From Bacillus haynesii (GTDB lineage: Bacteria > Bacillota > Bacilli > Bacillales > Bacillaceae): a stretch of DNA of 64,000 nt. The position numbers and the translations under genes were made by a program. Where the stretch lies: NCBI RefSeq assembly GCF_001969855.1, contig NZ_MRBL01000020.1:1-64000 (forward strand). Reading direction: 5' to 3'. The notes below the pieces were generated by a model. That model searched no databases, was not told the DNA's origin, and was given only the letters and a program-made list of their open reading frames with translations. Shown piece by piece: positions 1-8,440 of this stretch. Position 1 is the stretch's first letter. Each line of letters begins with the position of its first letter.

Positions 1-5
1 ATTGG

Positions 6-46
6 ACAAAAATAGGTCGGATTATAAAAATCCGACCTATTTTGTC
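6..46. terminator. Bidirectional intrinsic terminator
   Basis: Near-perfect inverted repeat of about 17 bp (arms around AATAGGTCGGATT and AATCCGACCTATT) flanked by A and T runs on both sides. It probably ends a gene lying left of the window. Confidence 0.6.
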
Positions 47-55
47 AACGGTCTG

Positions 56-84
56 AAAAGAGCCAATCATTTGGCTCTTTTTTT
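56..84 (+). terminator. Intrinsic terminator
   Basis: Perfect 11-bp stem (56-66 with 71-81), 4-nt loop and a run of T to 84. It serves transcription entering from the left. Confidence 0.75.
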
Positions 85-371
85 AGTATGTGCTCAGGCT
101 TATAGTTGCTTCCGCTGAATAAAGGCAGCATGCCGCTTCTCTTAGTTTGTGCGAACACGCCATGATATACGCGGCATAAAGAGTAACATATCCGACATAT
201 CCTATAACGATGCCATATAGGAGGAATAACTGCTGATTTCGCACTGATCAATTTTTTTCTATTAAATTTTAAAAAAATGAAACTTTAAGTTCATATGAAC
301 GTAAACATAAGTGAAATGATTTTATTTTAGTCATACGATCAATCAACAAATGCAAAAGGGGTGAAACAAAA
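85..371. other. Intergenic stretch, no convincing gene
   Basis: No ORF here has a good ribosome binding site. A minus-strand reading from a GTG at 244 to 83 would give a 53-residue peptide with one hydrophobic stretch, but there is no Shine-Dalgarno. The end (354-362, AAAAGGGGT) is the ribosome binding site of the next gene. Confidence 0.5.
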
Positions 372-512
372 GTGAAAGTCATGATTGGTTCGATCATATT
401 GCTATCCATTATAGGGTTTGGCGTATGGCTTATGTTAAGCCCGCTTTTTAAAAAAGTCGGAAGCGGGGCGAGCAAAATAAAGAAAACGCTGGAGGATGAC
501 AAAGATGAATGA
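372..512 (+). CDS. Small single-pass membrane protein (46 aa)
   Basis: GTG start with a good ribosome binding site (AAAAGGGGTG about 10 nt upstream). Residues 4-22 are one strongly hydrophobic segment, followed by a Lys-rich and then acidic tail, so it is a membrane-anchored peptide with a charged cytoplasmic tail. I do not recognise the family. Its last 8 bases overlap the start of the SPFH gene, so the two are translationally coupled and probably act together at the membrane. Confidence 0.6.
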   Translation: MKVMIGSIILLSIIGFGVWLMLSPLFKKVGSGASKIKKTLEDDKDE

Positions 513-1338
513 AAAACAACCAAAGAAAAATAAAAGCAAAACGCTGCTCGGCGGAATCATTGTCGCTGCCGCTTTAATTATTGGAGGATTCACGGCTTCC
601 CTGTTCATCGAGAAAATTCCGAACGGATATGTCGGCGTCGTTTATTCCCCGAATGGCGGGGTGAAATCGGAAACGCTGGATCAAGGCTGGCATTTAGTCG
701 GGCTGTTTGACAAAGTCACAAGATATCCGGTGCGGATGCAGACTGTAAACAATCAGGATATTCAAGTGGCTACTTCTGACGGCAAAAACATCTCAATGGA
801 CATCGCCTACAACTATGTCGTTCAGCCTGATAAAGTCGTAGAATTGTTTAATAAATTCGGAGCGGTCGATATTGAATCAATCGAAAACAGCTACTTGAAA
901 ACAAGGCTGTGGGACGCTGCAAGAAAGTCGATTTCCAAATACTCCGTCATTGATACATACGGACAAAAATCATCAGATGCCGCTGCAGAAATCCAAAAAA
1001 CATTTGCAGATGATATGAAGGGACTCGGCTTCGTCATTGACGATTTAACACTCGGTGTGCCAAAGCCTGATAAAGCGACCCAGGAAGCGATTGACGCGCG
1101 CGTGAAGTCGTCGCAGGAACTGGAAAGAACGCAGACAGAGCTGAAGATCGCCGAAGCAGAAGCGAAAAAGAAAAAGATCGAAGCCCAAGGTATTGCCGAG
1201 TACAACGAAATTATTAAAAAGTCGATGTCAGATGAAATGATCAAGTATCAATGGATCCAAAAATGGGACGGAAAAATGCCTAAAGCGACCGGATCCAATT
1301 CCCTGATCCAGATTCCGACCGATGAAAAAGGAAAATAA
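505..1338 (+). CDS. SPFH / band 7 (prohibitin-like) membrane protein
   Basis: The protein has a Lys-rich N terminus, a membrane segment at about residues 13-35, a band-7/SPFH domain (about 35-200, with the usual NGYVGVVYSPNGGV-like opening) and a Lys/Glu/Ala-rich helical region (about 195-235) typical of the oligomerising coiled coil of the family. SPFH proteins form oligomers in ordered membrane domains. ATG 505 is preferred over an in-frame ATG at 496 because GGAGG (491-495) lies 9 nt before it. It overlaps the preceding small membrane protein. It is shorter than flotillins, closer to prohibitin/stomatin types; the partner is unknown. Confidence 0.8.
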   Translation: MNEKQPKKNKSKTLLGGIIVAAALIIGGFTASLFIEKIPNGYVGVVYSPNGGVKSETLDQGWHLVGLFDKVTRYPVRMQTVNNQDIQVATSDGKNISMDIAYNYVVQPDKVVELFNKFGAVDIESIENSYLKTRLWDAARKSISKYSVIDTYGQKSSDAAAEIQKTFADDMKGLGFVIDDLTLGVPKPDKATQEAIDARVKSSQELERTQTELKIAEAEAKKKKIEAQGIAEYNEIIKKSMSDEMIKYQWIQKWDGKMPKATGSNSLIQIPTDEKGK

Positions 1339-1342
1339 AACG

Positions 1343-1370
1343 AAAAAATCCCTTGCCAAGGGATTTTTTT
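1343..1370 (+). terminator. Intrinsic terminator after SPFH gene
   Basis: 11-bp stem (1344-1354 with 1358-1368), 3-nt loop, then T run. Confidence 0.8.
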
Positions 1371-1426
1371 CATCTCGGGCGCCCGTATATAATGGTGTTG
1401 ACAATCACTTCTGAACAGGGGGGAAG

Positions 1427-2188
1427 ATGATGTTTGCTCCGGACGCCATTCTCCGTACGTGGAGAAAATTCGATGCTTTTCCGATGGAAACGCTGACAAA
1501 GGCATGGTTTTATCATCAGGCCGGGGATAAGAAACAGCGGAATGTATCGATGATGAAGGAACACTATCAACAATACGGCATTTCCGGCAATTGTTTTGAC
1601 CTTTCGATTTGGCTGCTGGATGAGTTTACAAAAGACGGAGTGGAAGCTTTTCCGATCGGCTGTTCGTTCAAAACAGAACGCGCGCATGCCGCAGTCATCG
1701 CTCTTGATGAAAGAGGGCGGCGCTTTTTGTGTGACCTGGGAGACCAATGGCTGCAGCCGATTCTGATCGACTGCGAAAGTGAAGATTATACCAATGAAAA
1801 GCTGGGCGATTTTTTCCCGGCTGCACAAGTTCAAGTTATGCCGACAGCCGGCGGAGTTGAGGTCCTTTACCATCGGCCGAACGGAAAGGTGTCAACTCAA
1901 GCCTACTCTGCAGACCCTGTTGACATGTCCGTTTTTTTGGAGGCGGCTGAATACTCGCAAGCGGAATTGAAACCTGCGCCTTTACTGGAATGCAGAATAC
2001 AGTTTCAACATGAAATCGCGCATTGGGAATTCAGCGGCTGGGACATATATCTTAGCACGAGCAAAGGATTATACAGAGAAGCGAAGCCGGACACAATCGA
2101 AGGCTGGACTGAGAAAATCCATAATGTCTCAGGATACGATAAACATGTTCTCAAGAAAGCATTGGAGATTTATCAAACCCGCACATGA
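1427..2188 (+). CDS. Cysteine acyltransferase/transglutaminase-like hypothetical protein (253 aa)
   Basis: I do not recognise a named gene. The central part shows Cys, His and Asp in the order and local setting of the arylamine N-acetyltransferase / transglutaminase-like fold: Cys56 in GNCFDLS, His87 in ERAHAAV and Asp103 or Asp106 in LCDLGDQW. That suggests a cytosolic papain-like-fold enzyme using a Cys-His-Asp triad. The Shine-Dalgarno GGGGGAAG sits just before two adjacent ATGs (1427, 1430). The gene lies alone between a terminator and thyA. Family assignment rests on triad order only; substrate unknown. Confidence 0.55.
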   Translation: MMFAPDAILRTWRKFDAFPMETLTKAWFYHQAGDKKQRNVSMMKEHYQQYGISGNCFDLSIWLLDEFTKDGVEAFPIGCSFKTERAHAAVIALDERGRRFLCDLGDQWLQPILIDCESEDYTNEKLGDFFPAAQVQVMPTAGGVEVLYHRPNGKVSTQAYSADPVDMSVFLEAAEYSQAELKPAPLLECRIQFQHEIAHWEFSGWDIYLSTSKGLYREAKPDTIEGWTEKIHNVSGYDKHVLKKALEIYQTRT

Positions 2189-2247
2189 TCTTAAACCTTG
2201 AAAAAAACTCATTTTATACATATCATGTGGAAAGAGGAGAGGATAAG

Positions 2248-3087
2248 ATGAGCCATTATGACCAGCAATACAATGCAATCATTGAAAAAATTATTGAATC
2301 AGGGATCTCCGATGAAGAATATCAGGTTCGGACGAAGTGGGATTCAGACGCAACGCCGGCTCATACGCTGAGCATCATGAGTGAAAAAATGCGGTTTGAC
2401 AATTCAGAAGTGCCGATTTTGACGACGAAGAAGGTGGCGTGGAAAACGGCCATTAAAGAGCTGCTTTGGATTTGGCAGCTGAAATCCAATGATGTTCAAG
2501 TTCTGAACGATATGGGGGTTCATATTTGGGATCAATGGCGGCTTGAAGACGGCACAATCGGAGCAGCGTACGGCTATCAATTAGGGAAGAAAAACAGAAC
2601 GGTTAACGGTCAAAAAGTCGATCAAGTGGATTATTTGCTCCATCAGTTAAAGCATAACCCGTCTTCACGCAGGCATTTGACCATGCTGTGGAATCCCGAT
2701 GACTTGGACGGCATGGCCTTGACGCCCTGCGTCTATGAGACGCAATGGTATGTGAAAGAAGGAAAGCTCTCTTTGGAAGTAAGAGCGAGAAGCAATGACA
2801 TGGCACTTGGCAACCCGTTCAATGTCTTCCAATATAATGTCTTGCAGCGCATGATCGCTCAGGTCCTCGGTTATGAGCTGGGCGAATACATCTTCAATAT
2901 CGGTGACTGCCACATCTATACCCGTCACATCGACAATTTAAACATTCAGATGAAACGCGAGCAGTATGAAGCGCCGAAGCTGTGGATCAACCCGGACATC
3001 AAAAACTTTTATGACTTTACAATCGATGATTTTAAATTAATTGACTATAAGCACGGCGACAAGCTGACATTTGAAGTTGCCGTATGA
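2248..3087 (+). CDS. thyA: Thymidylate synthase ThyA
   Basis: Methylates dUMP to dTMP with methylenetetrahydrofolate, the last step of de novo dTMP synthesis, in the cytosol. The protein is 279 aa and collinear with B. subtilis ThyA, not the shorter ThyB. The catalytic Cys lies in LTPCVYETQWYV, followed by RSNDMALGNPFNVFQY with the Arg, Asp and Asn residues that bind dUMP, and NIGDCHIYTRHIDN. ATG 2248 is chosen over a longer in-frame start at 2185 because AGAGGAGAGG (2232-2242) is placed correctly and the N terminus then matches the family. Single gene, followed by its own terminator. Confidence 0.96.
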   Translation: MSHYDQQYNAIIEKIIESGISDEEYQVRTKWDSDATPAHTLSIMSEKMRFDNSEVPILTTKKVAWKTAIKELLWIWQLKSNDVQVLNDMGVHIWDQWRLEDGTIGAAYGYQLGKKNRTVNGQKVDQVDYLLHQLKHNPSSRRHLTMLWNPDDLDGMALTPCVYETQWYVKEGKLSLEVRARSNDMALGNPFNVFQYNVLQRMIAQVLGYELGEYIFNIGDCHIYTRHIDNLNIQMKREQYEAPKLWINPDIKNFYDFTIDDFKLIDYKHGDKLTFEVAV

Positions 3088-3114
3088 ACAGGCGGATTTG
3101 CCGCCTGTTTTTTT
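3087..3114 (+). terminator. Intrinsic terminator of thyA
   Basis: 9-bp GC-rich stem (3087-3095 with 3101-3109) followed by T7, overlapping the stop codon. Confidence 0.85.
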
Positions 3115-3416
3115 ATTGGGGGAATGAATCATTTTCTGAACATACGTTGATGAAAAAATTTGCGTATCTGGCTGCCGCATGTTGACTGACGGCAGCCGTG
3201 TTTACGTGTAGAGCGACGCAAAAGTACGTGCAGTCTAAAAAAGCTCGCTATCGAGGAATTCTTTCACGACGGAGGATTTATCTTGAGAAATGTAAAGACC
3301 GGAGAGATTTTCGTCATCATAGAAGAATAAACATTCATTTACACAATCTAAACGTCTTTTTCACAAAGAGCCCGAAAAGCAAAAACAATTCTCTCTTAAT
3401 CTGTTAATGAAACCAG
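3115..3416. other. Intergenic region thyA-nucB with short ORF remnants
   Basis: No gene I can support. A start at 3150 reads MKKFAYLAAAC and stops, which looks like the first residues of a lipoprotein signal sequence. A TTG after GGAGGA (about 3271) opens only a 15-codon frame. A 7-bp hairpin (arms GGCTGCC/GGCAGCC, about 3169-3197) has no T run. Possibly a decayed small gene. Confidence 0.35.
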
Positions 3417-3424
3417 CATATACT
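3417..3424 (+). promoter_or_regulatory. Sigma-E-like -10 element of nucB
   Basis: CATATACT matches the CATATNNT -10 of mother-cell sigma-E promoters, 20 bp before the nucB start. Transcription of B. subtilis nucB by sigma-E is established; the -35 is weak here, so the assignment is part inference. Confidence 0.5.
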
Positions 3425-3443
3425 AGAGGAGGTTGTTTTTGTC

Positions 3444-3872
3444 ATGATCAAAAAATGGGCGGTTCATCTGCTGTTTTCCGCATTGGTACTGCTTGGGCTT
3501 TCGGGAGGCGCCTCATATTCTCCTCAGCATGCCGAAGGTGCTGCAAGGTATGATGACGTATTGTATTTTCCGGCATCGCGCTATCCTGAAACCGGCGCTC
3601 ATATAAGCGACGCAATCAAAGCGGGTCATTCAGATGTCTGCACAATTGAAAGATCGGGAGCAGATAAACGCCGCCAGGAATCATTGAAGGGGATTCCGAC
3701 TAAGCCGGGCTTTGACCGTGATGAATGGCCGATGGCCATGTGTGAAGAAGGGGGCAAAGGAGCTTCGGTCAGATATGTCAGCTCATCGGATAACCGCGGA
3801 GCCGGCTCCTGGGTCGGGAACAGGCTGAGCGGCTACGCCGACGGGAAGAGAATTTTGTTTATCGTTCAATAA
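3444..3872 (+). CDS. nucB: Sporulation-specific extracellular nuclease NucB
   Basis: Secreted DNase that degrades extracellular DNA; B. licheniformis NucB is the known biofilm-dispersing enzyme. The 142-aa precursor has a signal peptide (hydrophobic residues 8-25, cleavage probably around residue 30-34) and a compact nuclease domain. The signature [16 protein letters not shown] followed by FDRDEWPMA (Asp93 of the metal site) and the C-terminal [14 protein letters not shown] motif are intact. Two Cys (66 and 100) could form a disulfide. GAGGAGG about 11 nt upstream marks ATG 3444. A sigma-E-like -10 lies just upstream, fitting mother-cell expression. Confidence 0.95.
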   Translation: MIKKWAVHLLFSALVLLGLSGGASYSPQHAEGAARYDDVLYFPASRYPETGAHISDAIKAGHSDVCTIERSGADKRRQESLKGIPTKPGFDRDEWPMAMCEEGGKGASVRYVSSSDNRGAGSWVGNRLSGYADGKRILFIVQ

Positions 3873-3914
3873 CCGGCGAACACCAAAAAATCTTTCCTTA
3901 GGGAAACATTTTTG

Positions 3915-3943
3915 TTGACGCAAAAACCTTTTTGGGGGATAAT
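3915..3943 (+). promoter_or_regulatory. Strong sigma-A promoter of putative small RNA
   Basis: TTGACG (3915-3920), 17-bp spacer, GATAAT (3938-3943). No ORF starts downstream before the terminator at 3977-4018. Confidence 0.7.
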
Positions 3944-3949
3944 GGTAAT

Positions 3950-4018
3950 GTAAGCATATTATCAATCCCTCTGTTTCAGGTTCGCATCCTTGCCGAATGG
4001 ATGTGAGCCTGTTTTTTT
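3950..4018 (+). ncRNA. Putative small RNA (about 70 nt)
   Basis: A consensus-like sigma-A promoter predicts a start near 3950. Transcription would stop at a 13-bp perfect stem with two G-U pairs (3977-3989 with 3999-4011) followed by T7. The predicted transcript is about 70 nt, has a single-stranded 5' part with AUCAAUCCCUCUGUU and no start codon with ribosome binding site. Promoter plus terminator without coding capacity is the basis for the call. I cannot match it to a named RNA. Confidence 0.55.
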
Positions 4019-4021
4019 GTG

Positions 4022-4046
4022 AAAAAAACCGCCGGTCGGCGGTTTT
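4022..4046 (-). terminator. Intrinsic terminator of lexA
   Basis: 10-bp GC-rich stem (4025-4034 with 4037-4046); on the minus strand it is followed by seven T. Confidence 0.8.
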
Positions 4047-4063
4047 GCTGATGAGTCCGATTT

Positions 4064-4687
4064 TTAATGAACGGTGCGGAAAACGCCGATGACTTTTCCG
4101 AGAATCGTCACATTCTGAAGGATGATCGGCTCCATCGTCGGGTTTTCCGGCTGAAGGCGGATATGGGTTTCTTCCTTGAAAAACCGCTTAACAGTCGCTT
4201 CGTCGTCTTCCGTCATCGCAACGACGATATCTCCGTTGTTTGCGGTGTTCTGCTGCTTAACGATCACATAATCTTGATCAAGAATTCCGGCATCGATCAT
4301 GCTTTCTCCCATGATCTCCAGCATGAAGACGTGCTCATCCGGCGGTGCCAGGCGGTCGGGAAGCGGAAAGTATTCCTCGATGTTTTCGACTGCGGTAATC
4401 GGTGTACCGGCCGTTACCTTTCCGATGACCGGAACATTGACAACCTGGTTTTTCGGAATGTGAATTTCTTCCTCTGTATCGAGAATTTCGATCGCTCTCG
4501 GCTTCGTCGGATCCCTTCTGATCAATCCTTTCGTTTCAAGCCTTGCCAAGTGGCCGTGTACCGTCGAACTTGACGCCAGGCCGACCGCTTCTCCGATCTC
4601 CCTGACGGAAGGCGGATAGCCTTTGCGCTTCACTTCTTCTTTAATGAAACGCAAAATATCAAGTTGTCTTTTTGATAGCTTCGTCAT
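4064..4687 (-). CDS. lexA: SOS repressor LexA
   Basis: Represses DNA damage genes and cleaves itself when RecA filaments form. The 207-aa protein has an N-terminal winged helix-turn-helix (about residues 1-65, [23 protein letters not shown]) and a C-terminal S24 peptidase-like domain. The Ala93-Gly94 cleavage site (VTAGTP), nucleophile Ser129 (MGESMIDAG) and Lys167 (ATVKRF) are all present. ATG 4687 has GAGGTG 7 nt upstream; a GTG nine bases earlier lies in that Shine-Dalgarno and is rejected. Divergent from yneA across a shared control region with three LexA boxes. Confidence 0.97.
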   Translation of the reverse strand: MTKLSKRQLDILRFIKEEVKRKGYPPSVREIGEAVGLASSSTVHGHLARLETKGLIRRDPTKPRAIEILDTEEEIHIPKNQVVNVPVIGKVTAGTPITAVENIEEYFPLPDRLAPPDEHVFMLEIMGESMIDAGILDQDYVIVKQQNTANNGDIVVAMTEDDEATVKRFFKEETHIRLQPENPTMEPIILQNVTILGKVIGVFRTVH

Positions 4688-4719
4688 TTTTTGCACCTCA
4701 AAACGTCGATTTTAGCTAG

Positions 4720-4759
4720 ATTATAGCATGTTTTTCCTTTGAGTACAAACATAGGTTCG
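4720..4759 (-). promoter_or_regulatory. lexA promoter with LexA box 1
   Basis: Minus-strand TATAAT (4725-4720) and TTGTAC (4748-4743), spacer 17. LexA box CAAAC-N4-GTTCG (4746-4759) overlaps the -35, one base from the CGAAC-N4-GTTCG consensus, which allows autorepression. Confidence 0.75.
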
Positions 4760-4769
4760 AAAAAAACGA

Positions 4770-4799
4770 TTGACAGAAACATTTGTTCGTATGTATACT
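4770..4799 (+). promoter_or_regulatory. yneA promoter with LexA box 2
   Basis: TTGACA (4770-4775), spacer 18, TATACT (4794-4799). A LexA-type box GAAAC-N4-GTTCG (4776-4789) fills the spacer, so bound LexA would block polymerase. Confidence 0.75.
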
Positions 4800-4813
4800 G
4801 AAATTACGAAAAC

Positions 4814-4827
4814 CGAACAAACATTCT
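4814..4827 (+). promoter_or_regulatory. LexA box 3 of yneA
   Basis: CGAAC-AAAC-ATTCT, a near-consensus LexA box in the yneA leader; multiple boxes between lexA and yneA are also known in B. subtilis. Confidence 0.65.
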
Positions 4828-4839
4828 GGGGTGATGGAT

Positions 4840-5151
4840 ATGAAAAGAGAATCATTGATTTTTGTCAGTCTGTTTACTGCTGTGATCAGCTGCTGTATTC
4901 TGTTTGTGTCTTTTGCCGGTAAGATCGAAGAAAGAAAGCAATATGTTAAAATAGAAGTGCAAGAAGGCGATACATTGTGGGAGCTGGCCGACCGGATCAA
5001 AGGCGGAAAACCCGCTGACAAACAAAAATTCATTGAATGGGTCGCCGATAAAAACAATCTGCCGACCTCTGTCATTCAACCAGGCGATGTCTTGATTCTG
5101 CCGGTAGCCAAACAGCACTCCGATCAATATCAGCTTGCAGTTGTAGAATAA
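4840..5151 (+). CDS. yneA: SOS cell division inhibitor YneA
   Basis: Small surface protein that delays septation during DNA damage. The 103-aa protein has an N-terminal membrane/export segment (about residues 6-26) and a C-terminal LysM domain (about 38-90; EGDTLWELADRIKGG ... IQPGDVLILPV) for peptidoglycan binding. ATG 4840 has GGGGTG 6 nt upstream; longer in-frame starts would lie in the promoter. First gene of the yneA-yneB-ynzC unit and controlled by LexA boxes 2 and 3. Confidence 0.93.
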   Translation: MKRESLIFVSLFTAVISCCILFVSFAGKIEERKQYVKIEVQEGDTLWELADRIKGGKPADKQKFIEWVADKNNLPTSVIQPGDVLILPVAKQHSDQYQLAVVE

Positions 5152-5817
<666 letters not shown>

Positions 5818-5882
5818 TCTGTTGTCAAACGAAAGCGGATTTAGTAGTATGATGGATATATACCGAATCAAAGGAGTATCTT

Positions 5883-6116
5883 ATGATTTCTAAAGAAAAA
5901 ATAGCCAGAATTAACGAGCTTGCCAAAAAAGCAAAGAGCGGATCTTTAACAGACGAAGAAAAAGCTGAACAGCAGAAGCTTCGCCAGGAATACCTTCAAG
6001 GCGTCCGCGCGTCTATGAAAAACACGTTGAAAACTGTGACGATTGTTGACCCTGAAGGTAATGATGTGACTCCTGAAAAGCTTAAACAGGAAAAAAGAAA
6101 CCGCCGATTGCATTAA
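5883..6116 (+). CDS. ynzC: DUF896 protein YnzC
   Basis: 77-aa, highly charged, fully helical DUF896 protein. The N-terminal two-thirds ([20 protein letters not shown] ... [17 protein letters not shown]) is the conserved helical hairpin, followed by [23 protein letters not shown] lies 8 nt before ATG. Third gene of the yneA-yneB-ynzC group, ending in a strong terminator. Function unknown; co-regulation with the SOS response is established for B. subtilis. Confidence 0.92.
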   Translation: MISKEKIARINELAKKAKSGSLTDEEKAEQQKLRQEYLQGVRASMKNTLKTVTIVDPEGNDVTPEKLKQEKRNRRLH

Positions 6117-6120
6117 TTTT

Positions 6121-6151
6121 AGGGAATACGCCGATATCGTATTCCCTTTTT
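6121..6151 (+). terminator. Intrinsic terminator of yneA-yneB-ynzC
   Basis: 10-bp perfect stem (6121-6130 with 6138-6147), then T run. Confidence 0.85.
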
Positions 6152-6219
6152 GTATATACTACAATTTAAAATGAAGGCAAAGATTCGTCATTTTTCACTC
6201 AGCTTTTGAGCTGAAATGG

Positions 6220-6248
6220 TTGTGAAAACCGATGGGTAGATTTATGAT
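6220..6248 (+). promoter_or_regulatory. Likely tkt promoter
   Basis: TTGTGA (6220-6225), 17-bp spacer, TATGAT (6243-6248), 35 bp before the tkt start. Confidence 0.55.
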
Positions 6249-6282
6249 AAGAAAGTAGAGTCCATACAGGAAGGGGATCATA

Positions 6283-8286
6283 ATGAAAACGATTGAATTA
6301 AAATCTGTCGCAACAATACGAACACTCTCCATAGACGCGATTGAAAAAGCTAAATCCGGTCACCCCGGCATGCCGATGGGGACTGCTCCGATGGCTTATG
6401 CGCTTTGGACAAAAATGATGAATGTCAGCCCTGAAAATCCGAATTGGTTTAACAGGGACCGCTTTGTGCTGTCTGCCGGTCACGGATCAATGCTTCTGTA
6501 CAGCATGCTTCACTTAAGCGGATATGACGTTTCAATTGAAGACCTCAAGAATTTCCGCCAATGGGGAAGCAAAACTCCCGGGCATCCGGAATTCGGACAT
6601 ACTCCGGGTGTAGATGCGACTACAGGTCCGCTTGGCCAAGGAATCGGAATGGCTGTCGGAATGGCGCTTGCTGAACGTCACCTTGCGGAAACTTACAACC
6701 GTGACGACTATCGCGTCGTTGATCATTATACATACAGCATTTGCGGTGACGGAGACTTGATGGAGGGAATTTCATCGGAAGCGGCTTCGCTTGCGGGACA
6801 TTTGAACCTCGGTCGTCTCATCGTGCTTTATGATTCAAATGACATTTCGCTTGATGGTGAATTAAACCGCTCATTCTCTGAAAATGTGAAGCAGCGCTTT
6901 GAAGCGATGAATTGGGAAGTGCTTTATGTTGAAGACGGCAACAACATTGCCGAAATTACGGCGGCCGTCGAGAAAGCGAAACAAAATGAAAAGCAGCCGA
7001 CATTAATTGAAGTGAAAACAACGATCGGTTTCGGTTCTCCAAACCGTGCGGGAACATCCGGCGTTCACGGCGCTCCGCTCGGCTCAGAAGAGGCGAAATT
7101 AACGAAGGACGCGTATGAGTGGACATACGAAGAAGATTTTTATGTTCCTTCCGAAGTGTACGAACACTTTAACGAAACAGTGAAGGAAGCGGGCAAGAAA
7201 AAAGAGGCGGAATGGAACGAAATGTTCGCCGCATACAAGAAAGCCCATCCGGAACTTGCCGAAGAGCTCGAACTGGCGATGAAAGGCGAGCTTCCTGAAG
7301 GATGGGATCAGAAAGTACCTGCATATGAGAAAGGAAGCAGCCTTGCTTCACGTGCATCCTCAGGTGAAGTGTTGAACGGAATCGCTCAACAAGTGCCGTT
7401 TTTCTTTGGCGGATCCGCGGACTTGGCCGGCTCCAACAAAACGACAATCAAAAACGGCGGAGATGTTTCAGCGAAGGATTACGCCGGCAGAAATATCTGG
7501 TTCGGTGTACGGGAATTTGCGATGGGGGCAGCTTTGAACGGAATGGCTCTCCATGGAGGCCTCCGCGTATTCGGCGGAACGTTCTTTGTTTTCTCCGATT
7601 ACCTGAGACCTGCGATCCGTCTTGCTGCATTAATGGGGCTTCCTGTCACATATGTGTTTACACATGACAGCATTGCCGTCGGAGAAGACGGACCGACTCA
7701 TGAGCCGATTGAACAGTTGGCATCACTTCGTGCGCTGCCGAACTTGTCCGTCATCAGACCTGCCGACGGAAATGAAACAGCAGCAGCCTGGAAGCTGGCG
7801 CTTCAATCAAAAGATCAGCCGACTGCGCTTGTGTTGACACGCCAAAACTTGCCGACAATCGATCAGTCTGCTGAAACAGCTTATGAAGGCGTTAAAAAGG
7901 GTGCATATGTCGTTTCGAAAAGCCAAAACGAAAAACCGGAAGCGATCTTGCTTGCAAGCGGATCTGAAGTCGGCCTTGCGCTTGATGCACAAAGCGAGCT
8001 GCAAAAAGAAGGCATTGACGTATCCGTTGTCAGCGTTCCGTCTTGGGATCGTTTTGACAAGCAGCCAGCTGAATATAAAAACGCTGTTCTTCCAACCGAT
8101 GTGACAAAGCGTCTCGCAATTGAAATGGGATCGCCGTTCGGATGGGAGAGATATACCGGCACTGACGGGGACATTCTCGGAATCGACCAGTTCGGTGCAT
8201 CAGCTCCTGGCGAAACGATCATGAAAGAATACGGTTTTACGCCTGCGAATGTAGTTGACCGGGTGAAAAAACTGTTAAATCGCTAA
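6283..8286 (+). CDS. tkt: Transketolase
   Basis: Moves two-carbon ketol units between pentose- and hexose-phosphate pathway sugars with thiamine diphosphate. At 667 aa it is full length. The thiamine diphosphate motif GDGDLMEG...N...SLDG is at about residues 154-190, the substrate-binding His of [10 protein letters not shown] is near residue 27, and the pyrimidine domain motif [19 protein letters not shown] is around residue 410. AAGGGG precedes ATG 6283. Monocistronic, with its own promoter and terminator. A broken second transketolase fragment lies at 34,245. Confidence 0.97.
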   Translation: MKTIELKSVATIRTLSIDAIEKAKSGHPGMPMGTAPMAYALWTKMMNVSPENPNWFNRDRFVLSAGHGSMLLYSMLHLSGYDVSIEDLKNFRQWGSKTPGHPEFGHTPGVDATTGPLGQGIGMAVGMALAERHLAETYNRDDYRVVDHYTYSICGDGDLMEGISSEAASLAGHLNLGRLIVLYDSNDISLDGELNRSFSENVKQRFEAMNWEVLYVEDGNNIAEITAAVEKAKQNEKQPTLIEVKTTIGFGSPNRAGTSGVHGAPLGSEEAKLTKDAYEWTYEEDFYVPSEVYEHFNETVKEAGKKKEAEWNEMFAAYKKAHPELAEELELAMKGELPEGWDQKVPAYEKGSSLASRASSGEVLNGIAQQVPFFFGGSADLAGSNKTTIKNGGDVSAKDYAGRNIWFGVREFAMGAALNGMALHGGLRVFGGTFFVFSDYLRPAIRLAALMGLPVTYVFTHDSIAVGEDGPTHEPIEQLASLRALPNLSVIRPADGNETAAAWKLALQSKDQPTALVLTRQNLPTIDQSAETAYEGVKKGAYVVSKSQNEKPEAILLASGSEVGLALDAQSELQKEGIDVSVVSVPSWDRFDKQPAEYKNAVLPTDVTKRLAIEMGSPFGWERYTGTDGDILGIDQFGASAPGETIMKEYGFTPANVVDRVKKLLNR

Positions 8287-8297
8287 TCGGGCATATG

Positions 8298-8331
8298 AAA
8301 GAGAATGATCTGCGGATCATTCTCTTTTTTT
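8298..8331 (+). terminator. Intrinsic terminator of tkt
   Basis: 13-bp perfect stem (8298-8310 with 8315-8327), tetraloop TGCG, T run. Confidence 0.9.
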
Positions 8332-8333
8332 CG

Positions 8334-8400
8334 TTTCGACAAAATTAGTCGCTTCTTTTATCATCATCAGACAATTATTTCTAACCCCCTTTTGTATAAT
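8334..8400 (+). promoter_or_regulatory. sirA promoter with Spo0A box
   Basis: TTTCGACAAA (8334-8343) is the exact reverse complement of the Spo0A box TTTGTCGAAA. A weaker copy (TCAGACAA, about 8367-8374) precedes a -10 TATAAT (8395-8400) that lacks a good -35. This fits activation by Spo0A~P. Confidence 0.6.
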
Positions 8401-8440
8401 AGAAAGCATATATTCTTCGATACAGGGGGATGAGACAGTG

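Noticed and set aside
45..251. Minus-strand ORFs (68 aa, and a 53-aa frame with one hydrophobic helix) over the first terminators
   Set aside because: They run through terminator hairpins and lack a ribosome binding site.
3198..3407. 69-aa plus-strand ORF in the thyA-nucB gap
   Set aside because: Arg/Lys/His-rich random composition, no ribosome binding site, ends close to the nucB promoter.
4067..4573. 168-aa ORF opposite lexA
   Set aside because: Antisense shadow of lexA; no independent start signal.
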